Below are positions 25,710-34,804 of a DNA stretch of 64,000 bases, one piece after another. The position numbers and the translations under genes were made by a program. The notes beneath the pieces are model-generated. The model saw nothing but the letters and a program-made list of their open reading frames with translations. It was not told where the DNA came from and did not search any database. Every line of letters starts with the position of its first letter. The stretch's first letter is position 1. This stretch comes from an uncultured Acidimicrobiales bacterium. GTDB taxonomy: Bacteria > Actinomycetota > Acidimicrobiia > Acidimicrobiales > SZUA-35. The stretch is from the NCBI GenBank assembly GCA_937922785.1, contig CALAJQ010000016.1, positions 94,003 through 158,002 on the forward strand, read 5' to 3'.

Positions 25710-26750
25710 CTATTCAGAATTCACGGCTTTGACCAAATCCATCAGTCGACCAAGGTGGTCTATTCGCTGGTGGTCGTCGTCGGCGTTGATACCGACCCTG
25801 AGCGTCTGGATTCCAGCCGCTTGATAAAGCCTCAAACGTTTGCTGACGTCTGCGTCGGTGCCAATCAAGTTGGTGCCAAGCCCGATCTCAATGGGAACTC
25901 TTTTGGCGGCACCATCGCGGTTGCCCGCTTGCCAGAGTCGGTGAACCTCTTTGATGTCTTCGCCAAAGCCTTGTCTACTGAAAGCCTGGTTATAGAAGTT
26001 GGTGGAGCTAGACCCCATGGCGCCAATAGTGAAGGCGTAACCATCGGCATGACGTCGACCAGCCGCTTCAGCATCATCACAGAACTCAAGCGTTACCGGC
26101 GCCGTCAGCTCGATGTCACTTAGATTGCGGCCATTTGCATGTGCACCCTCGCGTATCGGATCGATGAAGACGTCGGCCGTTTCAGGTAGGAAGGCGGTTC
26201 CAATCCAGCCGTCGGCCTTGGCCCCAGTCAGCTTCAAGTTAGCTGGCCCCATCGATGCGACGTAGATATTGATGTTTGGTCCCGCTACCGGCGAACGAAG
26301 AGCGCGGCCCTGGCTATCGGGTAACGGAAGCACATGAAGCTTGCCTTCATAAGTCAGCCGCTCACCGGTAGCTATCTTCCTGACGATGTCGATGGTCTCG
26401 CTTGTGCGCGTGATTGGCTTATTGAACCGGACTCCGTGCCAACCCTCCATAACCTGGGGCCCGCTGGTGCCAATTCCCAGGATGAATCTGTCGCCGGACA
26501 TTTTCTGAAGAGCCAGCGCCGACATTGCCAACATGGCGGGCGAGCGTGCGCCCAGTTGCACTACTCCTGCGGCCAGCCGCATTCGTTCGGTTATGGCAGC
26601 GATGTAACCCAGCGGGGTTAGGGCGTCATACATCCAGGCCTCGGGAACCCAAACTGAATCCACTCCCAGCTCTTCAGCCGCGCGGATGTAAGCGAACCCG
26701 CTGTCATCCAGCGAAGGTGGGTAAACGCCGATTCTCAAGTTGTTGGGCAT
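25710..26750 (-). CDS. LLM class F420-dependent oxidoreductase
   Basis: 346 residues from ATG 26748-26750 (MPNNLRIGVYPPSLDDSGFA). It matches the luciferase-like family: RLAAGVVQLGARSPAMLAMSALALQKM followed by SGDRFILGIGTSGPQVMEGW is the diagnostic segment and IYVASMGPANLKLTGAKADGW the second. Such enzymes use reduced or oxidised F420 on small molecules. It is a full-length relative of the truncated gene at 1-540. It is divergent from the MaoC-type hydratase gene. The substrate cannot be assigned. Confidence 0.9.
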   Translation of the reverse strand: MPNNLRIGVYPPSLDDSGFAYIRAAEELGVDSVWVPEAWMYDALTPLGYIAAITERMRLAAGVVQLGARSPAMLAMSALALQKMSGDRFILGIGTSGPQVMEGWHGVRFNKPITRTSETIDIVRKIATGERLTYEGKLHVLPLPDSQGRALRSPVAGPNINIYVASMGPANLKLTGAKADGWIGTAFLPETADVFIDPIREGAHANGRNLSDIELTAPVTLEFCDDAEAAGRRHADGYAFTIGAMGSSSTNFYNQAFSRQGFGEDIKEVHRLWQAGNRDGAAKRVPIEIGLGTNLIGTDADVSKRLRLYQAAGIQTLRVGINADDDHQRIDHLGRLMDLVKAVNSE

Positions 26751-26883
26751 GACACTGTTGTTAATCAAGGGTTGGATTGCGGTCAAACTCCCAAGCTACG
26801 GTCGGTCTGCTAATCAGCTTCTTGATACTGACTGGCATTCACACTCAACTACCGAGCTGCAACCCGAACTCGAGGCCTGGCCA

Positions 26884-27744
26884 ATGACTGAATTCGAATA
26901 CACAAACGATCTTGACAAGCTAAGCGAGTGGGTCGGTCGAACCGAGCGAATTGTCGACGTCATCTCCGCGCGTGCTGTCAACATGCTGGAGCACACCCTT
27001 GATCGTCCGGGTGATCTTAAAGACGCCGACACCATGCCGCCTTTGCGACACTTTATCACTCATCTGACCTCAGCTTCGGCCAGTCGGGTGGGGCGTGATG
27101 GGCATCCGGAGCGGGGCCCGTTCTTGCCGCCGGTGGCGCTGCCCCGGCGAATGTGGGCTGGCGGTCGCCTGGAGTTCTCCGGTGATTTGCGCATAGGTGA
27201 TGAAGTCGTGAAGACCTCAACAGTTGACAAGATTGAAATGAAAGAGGGTCGCTCGGGTCCGCTGTGCTTTGTTACTGTCAAGCACACCTTGGAGGTTGAG
27301 GGCGCGATCCGTCTCACCGAAGAGCAGGACTTGGTGTATCGAGAAGATCCGGCGACGGATGCTCCCAAGCTCCAACCCAAACCGGCGCCAACTGACGCAG
27401 CGTTTAGCAAGATGGTTGAACCGTCAGAAGTGATGCTCTTCCGCTACTCGGCGCTTACGTTTAACGGCCACCGCATTCATTACGACCGAGACTACGCGCG
27501 GTCGGTTGAGGGTTATCCGGCTTTGGTCTTTCATGGACCCCTGACTGCAACTCTCTTGGCTGACCTGGCCGTTTCTGAGACCGGGGCCCAGCTCGCCTCG
27601 TTCAAGTTTCGGGGACTAGCTCCGCTGTTCGACACTCAGCCGTTCAGCGTCTCGGGCAAACAATCGGGCGACATCGTCGAGTTGTGGGCAACCACGCCAG
27701 ATGGTGGTTTAGCAATGAGCGCACAGGCCACGATTGCGGCCTGA
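26884..27744 (+). CDS. MaoC-type hydratase, mesaconyl-C4-CoA hydratase/HTD2-like
   Basis: 286 residues from ATG 26884 (MTEFEYTNDLDKLSEWVGRT). It has a double hotdog fold: an N-terminal FAS1-type dehydratase-like half (about 50-145, LPPVALPRRMWAGGRLEFSG) and a C-terminal MaoC half. FRYSALTFNGHRIHYDRDYA then YPALVFHGPLTATLLADL gives the hydratase motif with its Asp and His. This arrangement is seen in mesaconyl-C4-CoA hydratase and mitochondrial HTD2-type 3-hydroxyacyl dehydratases. It hydrates or dehydrates an acyl-CoA. The upstream extension to 26740 runs into the divergent promoter and is not used. Confidence 0.85.
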   Translation: MTEFEYTNDLDKLSEWVGRTERIVDVISARAVNMLEHTLDRPGDLKDADTMPPLRHFITHLTSASASRVGRDGHPERGPFLPPVALPRRMWAGGRLEFSGDLRIGDEVVKTSTVDKIEMKEGRSGPLCFVTVKHTLEVEGAIRLTEEQDLVYREDPATDAPKLQPKPAPTDAAFSKMVEPSEVMLFRYSALTFNGHRIHYDRDYARSVEGYPALVFHGPLTATLLADLAVSETGAQLASFKFRGLAPLFDTQPFSVSGKQSGDIVELWATTPDGGLAMSAQATIAA

Positions 27745-27798
27745 CTTTCGGAGATGACATAACCCATTGCCTCAGGTCTGGCAGTCTGGATACTCGCG

Positions 27799-28854
27799 AT
27801 GAGTAGCCACCACGACATGTCGCCTTATGAGCCGACCGAAGTAATGCCGCTGGTTGACCTCATCGAGGAGCCCGAACAGCAGCCCGAAACAGTTCGGCGG
27901 GGCGGCATCGGACGCTTCTTCGGGTTCCTTTTGTTTTTGGGGCTTTTGGTGGCTGGCGGCACGTTGCTATACGGCCAGCGCCAGTTCAGCGAGATAGAGC
28001 GGGTTGCGGTTGGAGACCTGCTGGCGTTCTCGAGCCCGGGCGGAACCAACTATCTGATCGTTGGCAGCGATTCGCGAGAGAACCTTGACCGTGACATCGA
28101 GAACGCAGGGGCGATCTTTGGCGATGGTACGGAAGAGATAGGCGGCCAGCGCACCGACACCATCCAGATTCTGCGCATAGCCGCTGATGGGACACAACAC
28201 ATTCTGGCACTCCCGCGCGATCTATATCTGCCTATTGGAGGCGACCAAGCCCCGAATCGAATCAACGCGGCCTACGCATTCGGCGGCCCGGAGCTTCTCA
28301 TCCAGACGGTTCAGAGAAGTCTTGGAATCCCAATTCACCACTATGCGGAAATCGACTTTGCTGGCTTTATCGACATGGTCGACGCAGTTGGCGGCGTCAC
28401 AATCGAGTTTGAGTATCCGGCCTCTGATCCAAAGACCGGATTGAACGTGGCGGTTGCTGGCCCCGCCGTTCTTGACTCTTCACAGGCCTTGGCCTTCGTG
28501 AGGTCTAGGCAATACACCGAGGTTATTGATGGCCAGCAGGTGGTGGACAGTCGTGGCGATCTCGGCCGGGTTAAGCGGCAGCAGGTGTTCCTTAAGTCCC
28601 TTTTTGCCGAGCTTGGCAACCCCTCAAGCCAAGTAGCGATGGCTCGTAACCTGGACGCTTCGACCGGCTCGGTAAAGCTTGACGACCGCCTTAGCTACAC
28701 GGACGCATTGAGCTTGGCAAACAAGTTACGCAGCTTCGAACCCAACGACACTTGGGACTTGGTCGTGAGTAATTTCGTGGCGCCAAATGGGGCTCAGGTA
28801 TTGAGGCTTGACGCAGCCGCATCGCAACAGACTCTTACGTTCTTCTCGAGCTGA
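27799..28854 (+). CDS. LytR-CpsA-Psr family glycopolymer transferase
   Basis: 351 residues. A cytoplasmic N-terminus of about 35 residues precedes one membrane helix (about 38-56, FFGFLLFLGLLVAGGTLLYG), and the LCP domain lies outside. Conserved pieces: NYLIVGSDSRENL, GGQRTDTIQILRIAADG, ILALPRDLYLPI, NRINAAYAFGGPELLIQTV, IDFAGFIDMVDAVGGV and ALAFVRSRQY. LCP enzymes move teichoic-acid-like or arabinogalactan-like polymers from lipid carriers to peptidoglycan, which fits an actinobacterial cell wall. It is convergent with the Nei gene with only six bases between stops. Confidence 0.93.
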   Translation: MSSHHDMSPYEPTEVMPLVDLIEEPEQQPETVRRGGIGRFFGFLLFLGLLVAGGTLLYGQRQFSEIERVAVGDLLAFSSPGGTNYLIVGSDSRENLDRDIENAGAIFGDGTEEIGGQRTDTIQILRIAADGTQHILALPRDLYLPIGGDQAPNRINAAYAFGGPELLIQTVQRSLGIPIHHYAEIDFAGFIDMVDAVGGVTIEFEYPASDPKTGLNVAVAGPAVLDSSQALAFVRSRQYTEVIDGQQVVDSRGDLGRVKRQQVFLKSLFAELGNPSSQVAMARNLDASTGSVKLDDRLSYTDALSLANKLRSFEPNDTWDLVVSNFVAPNGAQVLRLDAAASQQTLTFFSS

Positions 28855-28860
28855 AGCTTC

Positions 28861-29700
28861 TCAACGTGAGGCGTGTGGTGGTTCTTTGGGCGGCTCTTTA
28901 GGTCTTGACGGCGCTGGTGACCCGAAAGGCTGACATCGTGGACACCAATAGGTGCTTCTCTGGGTCTTCACGCCAGCCTGGGCAAACAGCACTGAGTCCG
29001 AACAACGCATGCAGGCGTGTCGGAAGCGCCCATAGACGTAGTTCCGATCCCTGATTGATCGTGAGGTTGTCTTGCGGCTCGGGCGGTCTCTGTTCTCAAC
29101 TAGCTGAGTGTGAGCAATCCGCCAGATGCGCGCCAGCGCGTGGTCAGACAGATCCTTTACTGGAGTGAACGGATGGACCCCAGCCAGGAACGCGACTTCG
29201 CTTTTGAAAACATTGCCAACACCTGCGGCAATACTCTGGTTGAGGAGAGCCTCGGCCAGCAAGCTCTGGTTTCCCAGTTGCCGTGTGCGTCTTACAAGTT
29301 CGTCGATGTCGACCTCGTCGTTGCTGAGGTCTGGTCCGAGATGATCGATTGGTGATGATTCGCCGTCTCTGATGAAGGTATCGATCGTGGGTGCAGCGAA
29401 ACAAAGCGCAGTGCCCGCAGTGGTCCGAATCAACACCCGAAGCTTGGGATCACGTGGGGGAGCCGAGCCAGTCTTAGCAATTCGCCAAGACCCAGTCATG
29501 CCAAGGTGGGTCCTCAGCGTGATCCGTCGGTCGAAGTTGATGAGTAAGTGCTTGCCTACGGCATCAACATTCTCGATCGTTTGACCAACTCGAGGACGAT
29601 GACCCCGAAGCTTGCGAAACCAGATGTCGGTAACCACCTGACTGTCAAGCACGGGCGAAAGCAACGCTTCGGCCCGTCGCAGCGAATCGCCTTCAGGCAT
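28861..29700 (-). CDS. Endonuclease VIII-like DNA glycosylase (Fpg/Nei family)
   Basis: 279 residues. It begins PEGDSLRRAEALL after Met: the N-terminal Pro is the nucleophile and E3 the general acid. K50 in GKHLLINF is the catalytic beta-lysine. The helix-two-turn-helix region includes LLNQSIAAGVGNVFKSEVAF. The zinc finger is C230-x2-C233...C253-x2-C256. The PEGD start favours the Nei group over Fpg, so oxidised pyrimidines are the likely lesions. The C-terminal tail PKEPPKEPPHASR appears to come from a small duplication. DNA base-excision repair in the cytoplasm. Confidence 0.92.
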   Translation of the reverse strand: MPEGDSLRRAEALLSPVLDSQVVTDIWFRKLRGHRPRVGQTIENVDAVGKHLLINFDRRITLRTHLGMTGSWRIAKTGSAPPRDPKLRVLIRTTAGTALCFAAPTIDTFIRDGESSPIDHLGPDLSNDEVDIDELVRRTRQLGNQSLLAEALLNQSIAAGVGNVFKSEVAFLAGVHPFTPVKDLSDHALARIWRIAHTQLVENRDRPSRKTTSRSIRDRNYVYGRFRHACMRCSDSVLFAQAGVKTQRSTYWCPRCQPFGSPAPSRPKEPPKEPPHASR

Positions 29701-29823
29701 GAGTTGCTCGGTCGAAGTTGGTCATGGGCGCTTCAGCGTAATGCGGGCTATAGGCCGGTGCCCCACCGGCCAGCTGTCCGAATCCCGCCAGACCTTCGCC
29801 GGCGGAGATCTTAGGATCAGCAC

Positions 29824-30318
29824 ATGAGCAACATCACAGTTAGCGGAATAGACAGCGCCGAACTCAAGCGAGTACTGGAGGCGGGCGTCGATCATGGAGG
29901 TAACTCGATCGAGCCATTCGCGGACAAAGACGGAGGCATGCCGATGCGCTGCTGTCTGGCGGACTCACGGGCCGGTGACAACGTTGCCATCATTGCTTGG
30001 TCGCCATTTTCCTGGCATGGGCCCTACAAAGAAGTTGGTCCGATTTATGTTCATACCGACCCATGCCCAAGCGCTGACGCGCTGGATGAATTGCCCGAAG
30101 ATTTCGACAGCCGGGCGATGGTTCTGCGGCCCTACGGTTTCAACAAGATGATCGCTTATCACCGTGTTCGGCATGTGCCGGCCGGTGAGTCCTTGACGGC
30201 CCATGCGAAAGAACTGCTGGCAATGGACGATGTCGATTTCTTGCATGGCAGGAACGTGACCGGTGGCTGTTTTAGTTTCGCTGCCTCCTCAAAGACCAAA
30301 TCTTCGAAGACCAAATAG
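29824..30318 (+). CDS. DUF1203 family protein
   Basis: 164 residues. GGMPMRCCLADSRAGDNVAI then WSPFSWHGPYKEVGPIYVHT and RHVPAGESL match the DUF1203 family: P-x-R-C-C-L and Y-x-E-x-G-P-I-F/Y-V-H are its usual marks. The two adjacent cysteines and nearby His residues hint at metal or redox use, but no function is known. The C-terminus SSKTKSSKTK comes from a 15-base duplication containing the stop. It starts 123 bases from the divergent Nei gene. Confidence 0.85.
   Translation: MSNITVSGIDSAELKRVLEAGVDHGGNSIEPFADKDGGMPMRCCLADSRAGDNVAIIAWSPFSWHGPYKEVGPIYVHTDPCPSADALDELPEDFDSRAMVLRPYGFNKMIAYHRVRHVPAGESLTAHAKELLAMDDVDFLHGRNVTGGCFSFAASSKTKSSKTK
30289..30318. repeat. 15-base tandem duplication at the stop of the DUF1203 gene
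   Basis: TCAAAGACCAAATCT at 30289-30303 and TCGAAGACCAAATAG at 30304-30318 match at 12 of 15 bases. The second unit ends with the TAG stop. Confidence 0.75.
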
Positions 30319-30363
30319 ACCCACAAGTCGTGCGATGCCGTTGGTTTGGGCCAAACTTCTGAG

Positions 30364-31905
30364 GTGACATCATACGAATCGGCGATTATCGACGGAATCA
30401 TTGAGCGAGCGTCAAGGTACCTCACTGAGCCTCCACGAGGTTCAGATCCGGTGATTCGCTTGGCGTCACCGGCCGAGTTGACTGCAACCTTCTCAGAATC
30501 GGTTGGCCTTGCGTTTGGCGAGACCGCTTCAGCCCACGATGATAAGGCCGTGCTGGAGTCGGTTGAACAGGTCATCCGATACTCGATGCAGACCAGCCAT
30601 CCCAGGTTCGTGAATCAGAATTTTGCTGGTCCCGATCCGCTTTCGGTAGTGGGCGACTGGCTGGGCGCGGCTCTGAACACAACAGGGGCAACATATGAGG
30701 TGGCGCCGGTGTTTACCTTGATGGAGAGCGCAGTTCTAAGCAAGCTCGGCCGAATCGCTGGCTATCTCGAGGAGTCAACTGAGAAAGACAGCGATGGTGA
30801 TGATGGAGGTCTGCCGACCCTGCCGCCTGGTCTCTTCTGCGCAGGGGGCTCAATGGGCACGTTGTTCGGTTTACAGCTGGCTCGTCATCGCCATCAGCCT
30901 GACGTCACCACCCGTGGTTCTAACGGTGACCGCCTGGCATTGTTCGTATCTGACAGCGGACACTACGCAGCTTCTAAGTCTGCAGCGCTGTTAGGCATCG
31001 GTACCGACGGCGTAGTCAAGGTCGCAACCGATCACGAAGGCTCAATGATTCCAGAAAAACTAACTGAGGCGATCAAAGCCTCAATCGAAGCCGGGCAGAC
31101 ACCTTTTGCCGTCATCGCAACTGCGGGAACGACGGTGACATCGGCGTTTGATGATCTGCACGCCCTCGCCGACATTTGTGCCGAAGCAGGACTTTGGTTA
31201 CACGTAGACGGTTGCTACGGAGGATCTGCCCTGTTTTCTGACACCCATGCGGCTCGGCTTGGTGGAATTGAGCGATCGGATTCCTTCGTATGGAACCTGC
31301 ACAAGATGATGGGTATGACCCAACAATGCACTGCGCTACTAGTGAAGGACCCTTCCCAGCTGGCGGCGTGCTTCGCTGCCCGCGCTGACTACCTGTTTCA
31401 ATCTGACAAACTCAACGGCGAGTTCGACTCGGGCGACAGAACCTTTCAGTGTGCTCGCCGAATCGACGTTCTGAAGTTGTGGCTTACGTGGAAGGTTCGG
31501 GGCGACGCCGGCTTCGCTGAGCGCATAGATCACGCCTTTGCGATGGCCCAGCACACTCGCAAGTTGATTTCTGCCAGCGAGGGAAAGTTCGTTCCTTTGG
31601 TTTCAGGCTCGTTCACAAACGTGGTCTTTGCCTGGGTGCCTCCCCAATTGCGACCTCTGCCCACAAATCAGTCGGGTGAGATTGATCTTGAAGCCCTGTC
31701 GCCCGAAGATCACGTCGTCTTGAACGAGTGCCCACCTCAGATCAAGGCCCACATGCAAGCCAGTGGATCAGGAATGATCGGGTTCCAACCGATCCACGGT
31801 TTGAACACGTTCAGAATGATTTGCATGAGCACGACTTTGCAGGCTGCAGACGTCGAGGCGCTGCTAACAACGATTGACGAAGCTGGCTGTCAGCTCAAAT
31901 CGTGA
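30364..31905 (+). CDS. PLP-dependent group II amino-acid decarboxylase
   Basis: About 513 residues from GTG 30364; a TTG at 30346 is an alternative. It belongs to the glutamate/aromatic amino acid/cysteine sulfinate decarboxylase group. Visible are QTSHPRFVNQNFAGPDPLSV in the substrate region, PFAVIATAGTTVTSAFDDLH, WLHVDGCYGG with the Asp that contacts the pyridine ring, and the Schiff-base lysine in FVWNLHKMMGMTQQ. The TSHPRFVNQ region resembles cysteine sulfinate or glutamate decarboxylases. The product would be a primary amine such as taurine precursors, GABA or beta-alanine; the substrate is undetermined. It is convergent with the SDR gene. Confidence 0.9.
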   Translation: MTSYESAIIDGIIERASRYLTEPPRGSDPVIRLASPAELTATFSESVGLAFGETASAHDDKAVLESVEQVIRYSMQTSHPRFVNQNFAGPDPLSVVGDWLGAALNTTGATYEVAPVFTLMESAVLSKLGRIAGYLEESTEKDSDGDDGGLPTLPPGLFCAGGSMGTLFGLQLARHRHQPDVTTRGSNGDRLALFVSDSGHYAASKSAALLGIGTDGVVKVATDHEGSMIPEKLTEAIKASIEAGQTPFAVIATAGTTVTSAFDDLHALADICAEAGLWLHVDGCYGGSALFSDTHAARLGGIERSDSFVWNLHKMMGMTQQCTALLVKDPSQLAACFAARADYLFQSDKLNGEFDSGDRTFQCARRIDVLKLWLTWKVRGDAGFAERIDHAFAMAQHTRKLISASEGKFVPLVSGSFTNVVFAWVPPQLRPLPTNQSGEIDLEALSPEDHVVLNECPPQIKAHMQASGSGMIGFQPIHGLNTFRMICMSTTLQAADVEALLTTIDEAGCQLKS

Positions 31906-32902
31906 AGCTGGAGCCGATCGCCTCTTCGCTCTTGGACCACAACAGTTCATGTGTCTCGGCGTTGTCATAGAAGTCCTCAAGCGCGAACGGTTTTGCTTGG
32001 CCTCGAAACGCAATCGCTCCGCTGCCCGGTCCATAGAATTGGCCGGACTGAGCTTCAGGCAAGCACATGCAACTTAGAATTCCCATCGCCCCGTCTTCTG
32101 GGCTTTGGCTGAACCGCATGAACTGGTCGGTGAAGAAGCTACCCATCCCGCCCTCTTTGACAGAAGTCTTCTGGAGATGGGTATTGGACAGACCTGGGTG
32201 AGCCACCAGAGCTTTTACTGCAGAACCAGATCCCTGAAGCCGATTGTGAAGTGCGGCGGTAAAGGCAGCGTTGGCAAGCTTTGACTGGTTGTAACGAATC
32301 CACCGAGGCCCGTTGAACATCATGTTCTGCAGCTTTGAGCCGTCGCCACCGAGCTGTCCACCATTTTTTTCCAGATGGTCAGCTCGGAGCGTCTTGCTAG
32401 GTGCCATTCGGGCGACGCTCGAGTGGTTAACAACTCGAGCCTCTCCCGACGACGCTGCGGCCGATTGGAGCAAAGGCATCAGCTCCTTTGTTAGTAAGAA
32501 ATGAGACAGGTGGTTTGTTTGCATCTGTATATCGAAGCCATCCACCGTGGCAGTGTCGCCTAGCGCCATAACACCGGCGTTGTTGCACAAGACGTGGACA
32601 CCCTCAGGGCACAGCTCGGCTACAAGAGCTGCGGCGGCGCTTACTGACGCAAAGGATTGCAAGTCGCACTCGATCTGGTGAAGATCCGCCGATGGGTATT
32701 CCGCAGACAACTCGGCGAAGCTTGAGTCAGATCGATCAGAGGCGCGGTTCAATAGCAGCACTTTGGCGCCGAGATCAGCGAGAGCGTTTGCGGCGGCTCG
32801 GCCGGTTCCCGATGTCGTGCCTGTGATGACGACTGTTTTGCCCGACATTGACGGGAGTTCTGCTTTGAACGATGGGAAGTGTTTTGACTTGACGTTTGGC
32901 AT
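31895..32902 (-). CDS. SDR-family oxidoreductase, retinol dehydrogenase-like
   Basis: 335 residues, longer than classical SDRs and like the retinol/protochlorophyllide-type group. The cofactor motif is TGTTSGTG (28-35), with CNNAGVMALGD and the active site VNHSSVARM...YNQSKLANAAF (Y-x-x-x-K). RASDRSDSS after the second strand suggests NADP preference. The start ATG has AAGGA upstream. Its end overlaps the convergent decarboxylase gene by 11 bases. The substrate is unknown. Confidence 0.88.
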   Translation of the reverse strand: MPNVKSKHFPSFKAELPSMSGKTVVITGTTSGTGRAAANALADLGAKVLLLNRASDRSDSSFAELSAEYPSADLHQIECDLQSFASVSAAAALVAELCPEGVHVLCNNAGVMALGDTATVDGFDIQMQTNHLSHFLLTKELMPLLQSAAASSGEARVVNHSSVARMAPSKTLRADHLEKNGGQLGGDGSKLQNMMFNGPRWIRYNQSKLANAAFTAALHNRLQGSGSAVKALVAHPGLSNTHLQKTSVKEGGMGSFFTDQFMRFSQSPEDGAMGILSCMCLPEAQSGQFYGPGSGAIAFRGQAKPFALEDFYDNAETHELLWSKSEEAIGSSFTI

Positions 32903-32936
32903 ACGGCGTCCTTCTCGGGTTGAGGTGGTCAGAAGC

Positions 32937-33518
32937 CTAAACCTCTTCGGTTGGGTTTGGCGCAGTTGCAGATATATGCCCTATTGCTGCAGCTAGACCG
33001 GATATGGCGATCAGAATAAACATGGCCCGGCTGGCCAGCGTTCGTGATGGCCCTAGCGCTGTTGCGGCGAACGCGATTGCGGCAAGCACCAGGCAGATTG
33101 CCACTATTGACGACACCTCTTGGACCCGCCGAATATTGAACTGTCCTGACCGCAAGGCATCATCTCGTCGTTCTACCGAATCCCACGCCAACTCGACTGC
33201 CACGTACCAGGCGCATCCGACAAACACCGACTCCACCCAAGTGGATTCCTGCACCATGGCCGAGGCGATGAGTGCGCTGCCGAGCACACCGCACGAGGAA
33301 AGTCCAACGATCCGGCTGGAACCGAGCGCCAGTGCCCCAACAAAGATCACAAAGCTGACCAACGCCAGGCGAGGCGCAATTGGATCATCCCAACTAGCAG
33401 CCGAGATCGTTCCAGTGACTACAGCCGCAACCGCTATGGCGCCAAACCCTTGAGCCAAGCCACCATGAAAACGCGGCTTGGCTGGTTCGGCTTCGTGGTC
33501 GGCGTCTGATGTGGCCAT
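32937..33518 (-). CDS. Membrane protein, last gene of the MoxR/DUF58 operon
   Basis: 193 residues with about five hydrophobic segments (GFGAIAVAAVVTGTISAAS, LALVSFVIFVGALALGSSRI, CGVLGSALIASAMV, IVAICLVLAAIAFAATALG and MFILIAISGLAAAIGHISA). I recognise no family. Its ATG overlaps the DUF58 stop by one base (TAATG), so it is translationally coupled to that operon. It may help form the membrane part of the system. Confidence 0.72.
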   Translation of the reverse strand: MATSDADHEAEPAKPRFHGGLAQGFGAIAVAAVVTGTISAASWDDPIAPRLALVSFVIFVGALALGSSRIVGLSSCGVLGSALIASAMVQESTWVESVFVGCAWYVAVELAWDSVERRDDALRSGQFNIRRVQEVSSIVAICLVLAAIAFAATALGPSRTLASRAMFILIAISGLAAAIGHISATAPNPTEEV

Positions 33519-34804
33519 TATCGCGGCGCCACGCGAACGCTTCGCTGTCTTCGTCGGGTCAGTTCGCTGATCATCAGGTCCACGTGAGTTCCTTCATCCC
33601 AGGGTGCAATGCTGACCCCAGCGTCAGTTAGCCGATCCCGCGCTACCTGGCGTTCGGCTTGCCACATTCGGTTCGCTACCTTTGATGCTTCGGTGAGGTC
33701 GGTATCGAATGAGCCCCAGTCAGGAACGCACTCAACTACCGCAACGTCGTGGCCGCGGGCAGCAAGCAGGAACAGTGCCTGTATGAATCGATCGTCAAGT
33801 AATGGAGTCAGCGCCACAACAAAGGAACGTGGTGGAAGCGCCCGCGGCGGGATGACACCGAGATCCCGCTCGGTCGCATTGGCATAGAGGCCGGTGCTTA
33901 GCAGGGCATCGGTCAGCTTTTGAAGCTGGATGCGCCCCGTGCTGGGGGCCACCCACCGGACTATCCCACCAAGTTCAACTAAGCCGACCCGGTCAGTCGC
34001 CGCTAGATGGCTTTCCGCTAAGCCCACGGCGGCCTCGATGGCCATGCCGACTACCTTCTGCACATCATGCCCGGACTCCACAAATGAGTCCAGGAACAAC
34101 ACGACATCTGTGGCCCTGTCCGGGTGGCGTTCAGACACCCACAACTCTTGAGATCGAGCGCTTGCCCGCCAGTTGATATCACGGAGCGAGTCGCCAGGAC
34201 CGTACTCCCTGATGTCGGCGTACTCGACGCCGCGCCCAACCGCCGAGGACAGATGGCTGCCCGTAATCCGCCTCACCAGTCGTGGTGTTATAAGGTCGCG
34301 AAGCTCAACCTGAGTTGGGTGGACTCGAACCATCGATGGTTGATTCTGGATCGCTGACCACTTGAACAAACCATAGGGCTCGGTGATTTGCAACTGAACC
34401 TTGCCGAGGTCATGAGTTCCCCAAGCGGTTGCTTCCAAGCTGCAATGGACGGTTGCAGTTCCTGCCACGATGGGCTCGACAACTTGGGTGTTCGGCGCAG
34501 AGACCGGCTTGGTTCCGGGCCACAATCGTTCATGAGACACGCACTTGACTAGAACTGTCCCTGTCGCCTCGTTGATGGTTGTTTTGATGTCGATCTGGTC
34601 ACCGACGACGACGCGGTCCTGAGCAACGTCGACACTTACCTTCATCTCACCTTGCTTTGTGTTCGCTAGCCCAAGGGTCAGCAGCACTGCCCAGGGCATG
34701 ACTAACAACGCGGCCTCGGGTCGGCCGGCGAGTAAAGCAACAAGGAAGCCAAGAACTGTAAGAACAACCGACGTTCCAAGCCGGTCCGTTGCTCGACGGA
34801 TCAC
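33518..34804 (-). CDS. DUF58 domain protein
   Basis: 428 residues. Two N-terminal membrane helices (about 12-45) precede a beta-rich region and the DUF58 signature at about 200-250 (GVEYADIREYGPGDSLRDIN), followed by a von Willebrand A-like fold (VVLFLDSFVESG). DUF58 proteins are partners of MoxR ATPases, probably as substrates or MIDAS-containing chaperoned factors. The GTG start overlaps the MoxR stop by four bases. It belongs to a five-gene coupled operon. Confidence 0.9.
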   Translation of the reverse strand: MIRRATDRLGTSVVLTVLGFLVALLAGRPEAALLVMPWAVLLTLGLANTKQGEMKVSVDVAQDRVVVGDQIDIKTTINEATGTVLVKCVSHERLWPGTKPVSAPNTQVVEPIVAGTATVHCSLEATAWGTHDLGKVQLQITEPYGLFKWSAIQNQPSMVRVHPTQVELRDLITPRLVRRITGSHLSSAVGRGVEYADIREYGPGDSLRDINWRASARSQELWVSERHPDRATDVVLFLDSFVESGHDVQKVVGMAIEAAVGLAESHLAATDRVGLVELGGIVRWVAPSTGRIQLQKLTDALLSTGLYANATERDLGVIPPRALPPRSFVVALTPLLDDRFIQALFLLAARGHDVAVVECVPDWGSFDTDLTEASKVANRMWQAERQVARDRLTDAGVSIAPWDEGTHVDLMISELTRRRQRSVRVAPR